Translations under genes and position numbers: made by a program | Assembly (NCBI GenBank): GCA_944385595.1 | Contig: CALWXY010000019.1 | Location: 1 to 5,745 of the forward strand | Direction: 5' to 3' | DNA from: an uncultured Oscillospiraceae bacterium | Lineage (GTDB): Bacteria > Bacillota > Clostridia > Oscillospirales > Oscillospiraceae | DNA: 5,745 nt | Shown: piece after piece, positions 1 through 4,239 of the stretch | Layout: each line of letters opens with the position of its first letter | Position numbering within the stretch: the first letter of the stretch is position 1 | Notes under the pieces: generated by a model | The model's input: the letters and a program-made list of their open reading frames with translations, nothing else | What the model was told of the DNA's origin: nothing | Databases searched by the model: none

Positions 1-7
1 TTTACGA

Positions 8-123
<116 letters not shown>

Positions 124-131
124 ATAAAAAA

Positions 132-153
132 TGGGGGCAAGAAATTGCCCCCA
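132..153 (+). other. Hairpin with GAAA tetraloop between 5S rRNA and tRNA-Asn
   Basis: TGGGGGCAA (132-140) pairs perfectly over 9 bp with TTGCCCCCA (145-153) around a GAAA loop (141-144). Only ATTATAT follows on the plus strand, so it would be a poor terminator in that direction. It is more likely an RNA processing or spacer structure of the rRNA-tRNA precursor. The role is inferred; the pairing is directly visible. Confidence 0.7.
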
Positions 154-160
154 ATTATAT

Positions 161-236
161 GCCTCCTTAGCTCAGTCGGTAGAGCACGCGGCTGTTAACC
201 GCGGTGTCGTAGGTTCGAGTCCTACAGGAGGCGCCA
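161..236 (+). tRNA. tRNA-Asn (anticodon GTT)
   Basis: A complete cloverleaf can be folded. The acceptor stem pairs 161-167 with 226-232. The D arm is 170-185. The anticodon stem 187-191/199-203 encloses loop CTGTTAA with anticodon GTT at 194-196. The T arm is GTAGG/CCTAC around TTCGAGT. The discriminator is G233 and CCA is encoded at 234-236. It reads asparagine codons AAC and AAU. It is the first of three tRNAs co-transcribed behind the 5S gene. Confidence 0.97.
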
Positions 237-250
237 CAACACGCGGTATT

Positions 251-273
251 GCCGTCACGAATATCGTGGCGGC
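251..273 (+). other. Hairpin in the tRNA-Asn/tRNA-Met spacer
   Basis: A 10-bp stem forms between 251-260 and 264-273 around a three-base ATA loop, with a single T-G wobble (255/269). The bases after it, TATATTTTTG, contain five consecutive Ts at 278-282, so it could act as a weak or partial terminator. It could equally be a processing signal. The structure is seen directly; the function is inferred. Confidence 0.65.
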
Positions 274-284
274 TATATTTTTGC

Positions 285-361
285 GGGCCTTTAGCTCAGT
301 TGGTTAGAGCATCCGGCTCATAACCGGACGGTCCTGGGTTCGAGTCCCCGAAGGCCCACCA
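285..361 (+). tRNA. tRNA-Met-type (anticodon CAT), probably elongator
   Basis: The cloverleaf is complete. The acceptor stem GGGCCTT/AAGGCCC is 285-291/351-357. Anticodon loop CTCATAA (317-323) carries CAT at 319-321. The discriminator is A358 and CCA is encoded at 359-361. The first acceptor pair is a normal G-C, which argues against initiator tRNA, whose first pair is usually mismatched in bacteria. A CAT anticodon is also used by tRNA-Ile2 after lysidine modification, and that alternative cannot be excluded by eye. The T stem contains one mismatch (T335 opposite C349), which is unusual. Confidence 0.88.
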
Positions 362-363
362 TA

Positions 364-386
364 GTCCATCCGGTCGCCGGGTGGAC
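364..386 (+). other. Hairpin in the tRNA-Met/tRNA-Trp spacer
   Basis: GTCCATCCGG (364-373) pairs over 10 bp with CCGGGTGGAC (377-386) around a TCG loop, with one T-G wobble (369/381). No T tract follows, so it is not a terminator. It resembles the hairpin of the preceding spacer in stem length and loop size but not in sequence. A processing or spacing role in the precursor transcript is plausible. Confidence 0.65.
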
Positions 387-392
387 GTATAT

Positions 393-468
393 AGGGGTTT
401 AGCTCAGCTGGTAGAGCGGCGGTCTCCAAAACCGTAGGCCGAGGGTTCGATCCCTTCAACCCCTGCCA
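393..468 (+). tRNA. tRNA-Trp (anticodon CCA)
   Basis: The cloverleaf is complete. The acceptor stem AGGGGTT/AACCCCT is 393-399/458-464. The anticodon loop CTCCAAA (424-430) has CCA at 426-428. The T stem GAGGG/CCTTC encloses TTCGATC. The discriminator is G465, as usual for tryptophan tRNAs, and CCA is encoded at 466-468. It reads UGG. It is the last gene of the rRNA-tRNA unit; the terminator stem begins two bases after its 3' end. Confidence 0.97.
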
Positions 469-469
469 G

Positions 470-501
470 AAAAAAGGACGTCTTTCAGACGTCCTTTTTT
501 C
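470..501 (+). terminator. Intrinsic terminator of the rRNA-tRNA operon
   Basis: A perfect 14-bp stem (470-483 with 487-500) surrounds a TTC loop. The GC-rich core GGACGTCT/AGACGTCC is flanked by six As on the left and six Ts on the right. The mirrored A and T tracts mean it could also work on the opposite strand. Confidence 0.93.
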
Positions 502-530
502 TTTACTAATTTACGATAGACGCCTATAAT
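502..530 (+). promoter_or_regulatory. Sigma-A-type promoter for the amidohydrolase gene
   Basis: The -10 hexamer is a perfect TATAAT at 525-530. A TTTACT hexamer at 502-507 lies exactly 17 bases upstream and is a moderate -35. Transcription should begin near 537, giving a leader of about 25 bases with a GAGGTG ribosome binding site at 551-556. The promoter starts immediately after the preceding terminator, so the gene is independently transcribed. Confidence 0.75.
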
Positions 531-561
531 TAAATGTATCTATTCCTTAAGAGGTGACATT

Positions 562-1695
562 ATGGATTTTCTTATCAAAAACGGCAAGGTGTACGACGGC
601 GCGGCGCACACCTTTGAGAAGCGAGATATTGCGCTCGTAGGCGGGCGCATAGCCGAGCCGGTGCCCGGCAGGGAGTACCGTCTGGTCGTCGACGCCGAGG
701 GCATGGTCGTCGCGCCCGGCCTCATCGACTACCACGTCCACTGCTTCCAGCACGGCAATGAGATTGCCGTCTCGCCGGAGGCGACCTCCTTCTGCTGCGG
801 CGCCACCACCGTCGTCGACGGCGGCAGCTGCGGCGCGGGCGGCTACGAGCTGTTCCACCGCGGAGTCGTCACCATGAGCGACGTGCGCGTGCTGGCCTAC
901 CTGCTGGTCGGCTCCGGCGGCCAGTCCAACGACCGCTACCCCGAGAACCTCGACCCCCGCTTCTTCGACGAGGGCAAGATAGTCGAGCTGTTTGACCGCT
1001 ACCGCGGCGAGCTGGTCGGCCTCAAGACCCGCATCTCCAAGAACATCATCGACCCATCTATGGCCGAGGCCTCGCTGGCGCGCACCGTCGAGATCGCCGA
1101 GAAGGCCGGCACCCGCGTCGTCGTCCACGTCACAGATTGCAGCATGCCGCTCGACAAGCTCGCGGGTATGCTCCGCCCCGGCGACGTCGTCTGCCACATC
1201 TACCAGAACCGCGGCGAGAACACCTGCCTCGACGCCGACGGCAAGGTGCTCGACGGCCTCTGGGCCGCGAGGAAGCGCGGCGTCCTGTTCGACGCCTCCA
1301 ACGGACGCGGCAACTACGACCTGAACACCTGCCAGGCCGCCATCGCCCAGGGCTTCCTGCCGGACATCATCAGCAGCGATATAAACTACATCGGCTCCTT
1401 CCTCCAGCCGCTCCACTCGCTGCCGAGAGTGCTCTCGAAGTACCTCGACTTCGGCCTCAGCCTCGAGCAGGTGCTCGACTGCGCCGTGACCAGGCCCGCG
1501 GAGCTGGTCGGTATGCCGGAGCTTGCGTCCATGGCCGTCGGCACGCCCGCCGACGTCGCCATATTCGAGCTGCGCAAGAAGCCCGTGTCCTACTTCGACA
1601 TAAACGGCAACACCTTCGACGGCAGCCAGGTGCTCGTGCCCATGATGACCTTCAAGGGCGGCGAGTGCGTCTACTGCCAGGCGGATTTCTGCTGA
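562..1695 (+). CDS. Dihydroorotase-like amidohydrolase (EF_0837/Atu3266-type metallohydrolase)
   Basis: This 377-residue cytosolic protein is a binuclear metal hydrolase of the amidohydrolase superfamily. A short N-terminal beta segment leads into a TIM barrel starting with the H58-V-H60 motif after APGLID. The presumed carboxylated bridging lysine is K155 (GLKTRIS). Other metal ligands are H189 (VVVHVTDCS) and H212 (CHIYQNRGEN), and the catalytic aspartate is D273 (SSDIN). The C-terminal strand returns with MMTFKGGECVYC. All the key residues are present, so it should be active. The pattern best fits the EF_0837/AHA_3915 branch, where relatives such as Atu3266 hydrolyse acetyl-(R)-mandelate-like esters; those family assignments are from memory. 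The true substrate is unknown, and pyrimidine synthesis is unlikely because no pyr genes are nearby. The ATG is supported by GAGGTG five bases upstream. The gene is monocistronic, with a promoter and terminator of its own. Confidence 0.9.
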   Translation: MDFLIKNGKVYDGAAHTFEKRDIALVGGRIAEPVPGREYRLVVDAEGMVVAPGLIDYHVHCFQHGNEIAVSPEATSFCCGATTVVDGGSCGAGGYELFHRGVVTMSDVRVLAYLLVGSGGQSNDRYPENLDPRFFDEGKIVELFDRYRGELVGLKTRISKNIIDPSMAEASLARTVEIAEKAGTRVVVHVTDCSMPLDKLAGMLRPGDVVCHIYQNRGENTCLDADGKVLDGLWAARKRGVLFDASNGRGNYDLNTCQAAIAQGFLPDIISSDINYIGSFLQPLHSLPRVLSKYLDFGLSLEQVLDCAVTRPAELVGMPELASMAVGTPADVAIFELRKKPVSYFDINGNTFDGSQVLVPMMTFKGGECVYCQADFC

Positions 1696-1700
1696 GCCAT

Positions 1701-1743
1701 GCATAATAAAAAAGCCTTGCTCTGCAAGGCTTTTTTATTATGC
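1701..1743. terminator. Long perfect-palindrome terminator after the amidohydrolase gene
   Basis: The arms 1701-1720 and 1724-1743 pair perfectly over 20 bp around a TCT loop. The core is GCCTTGC/GCAAGGC, flanked by six As and six Ts. The pairing continues outside the T tract through GCATAAT/ATTATGC, so the U tract is buried within the palindrome. It starts five bases after the stop codon and should terminate in both directions. Confidence 0.92.
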
Positions 1744-1787
1744 GCAAATATACCTGAAGGGCATTATCAGCGATTTAAAATAAGTAT

Positions 1788-1816
1788 TAGACATGAGATG
1801 AAAAGCATCTTACAAT
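1788..1816 (+). promoter_or_regulatory. Promoter of the CMD/AKR/cupin operon
   Basis: TAGACA (1788-1793, five of six matches to TTGACA) is followed after 17 bases by TACAAT (1811-1816, five of six matches to TATAAT). Transcription should start near 1823. It lies in the only intergenic gap before the three closely spaced genes, so it probably drives all of them. Confidence 0.75.
1796..1810. repeat. Inverted repeat in the promoter spacer, candidate operator
   Basis: AGATG (1796-1800) and CATCT (1806-1810) form a perfect inverted repeat around AAAAG. It lies entirely between the -35 and -10 hexamers of the operon promoter, where a bound repressor would block RNA polymerase. The arms are short, so chance is possible. 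The operator role is inferred from position only. Confidence 0.4.
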
Positions 1817-1823
1817 AATGTCA

Positions 1824-1844
1824 GCCGCCCGAATACGGCGCGGC
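1824..1844 (+). promoter_or_regulatory. Leader hairpin at the 5' end of the CMD operon mRNA
   Basis: GCCGC (1824-1828) pairs with GCGGC (1840-1844). Inside it CCG (1829-1831) pairs with CGG (1836-1838) around an AATA loop, leaving C1839 bulged. It sits right at the predicted transcript start and ends four bases before the ribosome binding site at 1849-1855. It could protect the 5' end or influence initiation. No known riboswitch is recognised. Confidence 0.4.
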
Positions 1845-1848
1845 AAAC

Positions 1849-1855
1849 GGAGGTG
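1849..1855 (+). promoter_or_regulatory. Ribosome binding site that fixes a TTG start
   Basis: GGAGGTG at 1849-1855 is an excellent Shine-Dalgarno match. From the end of GGAGG, seven bases separate it from the TTG at 1861. No in-frame ATG or GTG lies nearby at a usable distance, so this site decides the non-ATG start of the CMD-family gene. Confidence 0.8.
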
Positions 1856-1860
1856 TTTTC

Positions 1861-2595
1861 TTGAGACCTACAGAGGACGCAAAGCGCCGCTATTTGGACA
1901 GCCTGGGGCTGGCCGGAAGCGACCCGGAGTTTTCGGAGATAATCTATAATTTTGCCCTCGGCGAGGTGCCGTCGGAGAGCAGGCTGGACGGGAAAACCCG
2001 CTGCCTCGCCGTGCTCGCGGCGCTGATGGGCTGCCGGAGCGCGGAGCTGTTCGCCGAGGCAGCGCGCACGGCTCTGAGCGGGGATGTGACGCCGTCGGAG
2101 CTGAAGGAGCTGGTGTACCAGAGCACTGCGTATCTGGGGCTGGGCACGGCGCTGCCGTTCCTGCGCGTCGTGAACGAGGTGCTCGCTGAGCTGGGCGTCG
2201 CCCTGCCGCTGCCGCCTCAGGGGCGCACAGAGCGCGCAGAGCGCGCTGAGGCGGGCAACGCGGCTCAGGTGGAGATATTCGGCGAGCACATGCGCGGCTA
2301 CCAGAACAGCGGCCCGGAGGAGACGCGGCATATAAACCGATGGTTCGCCGCCAACTGCTTCGGCGACTACTACACTCGCGGCGCGCTCGACCTGCGCCAG
2401 CGCGAGCTGATAACCTTCTGCCTGCTGGCGGCGCAGGGCGGCTGCGAGCCGCAGCTTGTGAGCCACGCCGCGGGCAACATGCGCCTCGGCAACGACAGGC
2501 TGACGCTGATAGACGCCGTGTCCCAGTGCCTGCCGTATATGGGCTACCCGCGCAGCCTGAACGCTTTGCGCTGCGTGGACGAGGCCGCGAAATGA
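1861..2595 (+). CDS. Two-domain carboxymuconolactone decarboxylase (CMD)-family protein
   Basis: This 244-residue soluble protein has two CMD/AhpD-like helical domains, about 42-110 and 176-243, joined by a charged linker. The C-terminal domain carries the candidate active residues E182, C187, C195 and H202 and ends with the typical pattern DAVSQCLPYMGYPRSLNAL. In the N-terminal domain the aligned segment (47-65) keeps a GC at 57-58 but has C48 in place of the Glu and no matching His, so that half looks degenerate or structural. There is no CxxC, which argues against an AhpD-type peroxidase. Family members act as gamma-carboxymuconolactone decarboxylases or thiol redox proteins; the substrate here is unknown. 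Start is TTG, set by GGAGGTG upstream. It is first in an operon with an Fe-S aldo/keto reductase and a cupin, partners often seen with CMD proteins. Confidence 0.88.
   Translation: MRPTEDAKRRYLDSLGLAGSDPEFSEIIYNFALGEVPSESRLDGKTRCLAVLAALMGCRSAELFAEAARTALSGDVTPSELKELVYQSTAYLGLGTALPFLRVVNEVLAELGVALPLPPQGRTERAERAEAGNAAQVEIFGEHMRGYQNSGPEETRHINRWFAANCFGDYYTRGALDLRQRELITFCLLAAQGGCEPQLVSHAAGNMRLGNDRLTLIDAVSQCLPYMGYPRSLNALRCVDEAAK
2228..2245 (+). repeat. Tandem 9-base repeat in the CMD linker
   Basis: CAGAGCGCG occurs twice back to back (2228-2236 and 2237-2245). It encodes the repetitive linker T-E-R-A-E-R-A-E at residues 123-130, between the two CMD domains. The in-frame unit length means copy-number change would lengthen or shorten the linker without a frameshift. 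Confidence 0.7.
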
Positions 2596-2613
2596 TGACA
2601 AGGAGCTGAGAAA

Positions 2614-3741
2614 ATGATTTACAGTAAATTCAAGGGACTTGAGCTATCCGCCCTCGGCATGGGCTGTATGCGCCTGCCGGTGGTGGACGGGGACGACTCC
2701 GCCGTCGACCAGGCCGCCGTGGAGGCGATGACCGCGCTCGCCATGTCGCGCGGCGTGAACTATTTCGACACCGCCTGGGGCTACCACTCCGGCAACTCGG
2801 AGACGGCCATAGGCCGCGCGCTCGCGGCCTATCCGCGCGAGAAATTCTATCTGGCCGACAAATTCCCCGGCTACGACCTCGCCAACATGGGCAGGGTGGA
2901 GGAGATATTCGAGGCGCAGCTCAAGAAATGCGGCGTCGACTACTTCGACTTCTACCTCTTCCACAACGTCTGCGAGCTGAATATCGACGCCTACCTCGAC
3001 CCGGCCAACGGCATACTCGACTACCTGCTGCGCCAGAAGGCCGCGGGGCGCATACGCCACCTCGGCTTCTCCTGCCACGGGGCCATGCCGGTGCTGCGCC
3101 GCTTCCTCGAGGCCTATGGGGAGCACATGGAGTTCTGCCAGCTGCAGCTCAACTACGTCGACTGGGAGTTCCAGGACGGGCGCGAAAAGACGGAGCTGCT
3201 CGCGAAATACGGCATTCCCGTGTGGGTGATGGAGCCGCTGCGCGGCGGCAGGCTCGCCCGGCTGAGCGAGAGCGAGGCCGCGCCTCTGCGCGAGCTGAAT
3301 CCGCAGCGCGGCGCGCCGGAGTGGGCGTTCCGCTTTTTGCAGGGCATACCGGGCGTCGCCGTCATTCTCTCCGGCATGTCCGACATGGCGCAGCTGCGCG
3401 AGAATCTGGACATCTTCGAGCGCGACGAGCCGCTCACCGGGCGCGAGCGCGAGGCGCTGCTCTCTCTCGGCGAGAGCATGACCAATCCCGCGGCGCTCGC
3501 CTGCACGGCCTGCCGCTACTGCACCAGCCACTGCCCGCAGGAGCTGGACATCCCGCATCTGCTCGCGCTCTACAACGAGCACCGCTTCACCGGCGGCGGC
3601 TTCATTGCGCCTATGGCGCTCGCCGCGATTCCGGCGGACAAGCAGCCGGGCGCGTGCATAGGCTGCCGCAGCTGCGAGGCCGTCTGCCCGCAGCAGCTCA
3701 AAATATCCGAGGCCATGGCCGAATTCAGCGCCATGCTGTGA
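2614..3741 (+). CDS. Aldo/keto reductase with two C-terminal 4Fe-4S motifs
   Basis: This 375-residue cytosolic oxidoreductase combines an aldo/keto reductase barrel (about 1-290) with a ferredoxin-like tail. The AKR tetrad is visible: D52 and Y57 in FDTAWGYHSGNSE, K83 in LADKFPG and H117 in YLFHN. The tail holds two CxxCxxCxxxCP motifs, C297/C300/C303/C307 and C348/C351/C354/C358, enough for two 4Fe-4S clusters. The architecture matches the anaerobe-enriched COG1453 group, whose substrates are mostly unknown. The clusters suggest electron exchange with ferredoxin or a partner enzyme as well as, or instead of, NAD(P)H use; that is inference. AAGGAG at 2600-2605 lies eight bases before the ATG. 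The gap to the CMD gene is 18 bases, so the genes are probably co-transcribed. Length is normal for the group and no residue appears missing. Confidence 0.93.
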   Translation: MIYSKFKGLELSALGMGCMRLPVVDGDDSAVDQAAVEAMTALAMSRGVNYFDTAWGYHSGNSETAIGRALAAYPREKFYLADKFPGYDLANMGRVEEIFEAQLKKCGVDYFDFYLFHNVCELNIDAYLDPANGILDYLLRQKAAGRIRHLGFSCHGAMPVLRRFLEAYGEHMEFCQLQLNYVDWEFQDGREKTELLAKYGIPVWVMEPLRGGRLARLSESEAAPLRELNPQRGAPEWAFRFLQGIPGVAVILSGMSDMAQLRENLDIFERDEPLTGREREALLSLGESMTNPAALACTACRYCTSHCPQELDIPHLLALYNEHRFTGGGFIAPMALAAIPADKQPGACIGCRSCEAVCPQQLKISEAMAEFSAML

Positions 3742-3753
3742 GGGGGATTTTAT

Positions 3754-4188
3754 ATGAAAACCATGGATATTCAGGACTTCGCGCGCGAGAACGTGTTCGG
3801 CCTAGGCGAGGCGAACAGCGCCTACGCAAAGTATTTCGTCGGCAACTCGTACCTCAATCCGCTGACCGCGCCGGGCGAGTGCCCGGTGTTCCTGGCGAAT
3901 GTGAGCTTCGAGCCGGGCTGCCGCAACAACTGGCACATACACAGAGCCGCCGAGGGCGGCGGCCAGATGCTCATATGCACCGCTGGCGAGGGCTGGTATC
4001 AGGAGGCGGGCAAAAGCGCCGTGAGCCTCGTTCCCGGCTCGGTGGTGTACATAGCGCCGGGCGTGAAGCACTGGCACGGCGCTAAAAAGGACAGCTGGTT
4101 TTCCCACATAGCCTTCGAGCTGCCGGGCGTGGACTGCTCGAACGAGTGGCTCGAGCCGGTGTCCGACGGGGAATACTCGGCGCTCTGA
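3754..4188 (+). CDS. Single-domain cupin protein
   Basis: This 144-residue protein is a small cupin barrel that likely binds one metal ion. Motif 1 is PGCRNNWHIHRAAEGGGQ, giving H61, H63 and either E67 or Q71 as ligands. Motif 2 is PGSVVYIAPGVKHWHG, giving H106, with H108 nearby. The segment GQMLICTAGEGW resembles cupins linked or fused to CMD proteins and the cupin hydroxynitrile lyase GtHNL, where a Gln takes the Glu position; by that alignment Q71 would be the ligand and the loop is about four residues longer. This comparison is from memory. Reaction unknown: isomerase, lyase, dioxygenase or sensor roles are all possible. It is the last gene of the operon, 12 bases after the reductase, with AGGGGGAT at 3741-3748 as ribosome binding site, overlapping the last base of the preceding stop codon. 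A second in-frame ATG at 3763 is less well placed. Confidence 0.88.
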   Translation: MKTMDIQDFARENVFGLGEANSAYAKYFVGNSYLNPLTAPGECPVFLANVSFEPGCRNNWHIHRAAEGGGQMLICTAGEGWYQEAGKSAVSLVPGSVVYIAPGVKHWHGAKKDSWFSHIAFELPGVDCSNEWLEPVSDGEYSAL

Positions 4189-4194
4189 GGGCGC

Positions 4195-4233
4195 AAAAAA
4201 GGAGCATGATGAAAAATCATGCTCCTTTTTTTT
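4195..4233. terminator. Bidirectional terminator between convergent genes
   Basis: GGAGCATGAT (4201-4210) pairs with ATCATGCTCC (4216-4225) around a GAAAA loop. The stem is extended by six As on the left and eight Ts on the right. It begins six bases after the cupin stop and ends six bases before the symporter stop, so both converging transcripts can end here. Confidence 0.95.
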
Positions 4234-4239
4234 ACAGGC

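Noticed and set aside
132..153. Terminator between 5S rRNA and tRNA-Asn
   Set aside because: The stem is strong, but the plus-strand tail ATTATAT is not a U tract, and the tRNAs downstream show no promoter of their own in the short spacer.
562..1695. Biosynthetic dihydroorotase (pyrC)
   Set aside because: The metal site is dihydroorotase-like, but the overall sequence fits the EF_0837-type branch better, and no pyrimidine genes are nearby.
547..1704. Long minus-strand open frame of 385 codons opposite the amidohydrolase gene
   Set aside because: It lies antisense to a gene with a complete set of catalytic residues, is rich in Val/Ala/Asp/Glu as expected from reversed GC-rich codons, and has no recognisable domain. 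Its far end also overlaps the terminator at 1701-1743.
1810..2601. Minus-strand open frame of 263 codons opposite the CMD gene
   Set aside because: It overlaps the operon promoter and the whole CMD gene, and its Ala/Arg/Gln/His-rich translation shows no domain.
2644..3582. Long minus-strand open frame of 312 codons opposite the aldo/keto reductase gene
   Set aside because: It is an antisense shadow of a clearly coding gene, with low-complexity composition and no family resemblance.
2928..4085. Plus-strand open frame of 385 codons overlapping the reductase and cupin genes
   Set aside because: The translation is dominated by Arg, Ala, Pro and Leu, typical of an out-of-frame reading of GC-rich DNA, and it cuts across two well-supported genes.
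1861..4188. Defence, toxin-antitoxin or mobile element system
   Set aside because: All three proteins belong to metabolic enzyme families. No transposase, integrase, nuclease, terminal inverted repeats or CRISPR-like spacing was seen, although the tRNA cluster nearby would be a possible integration site.
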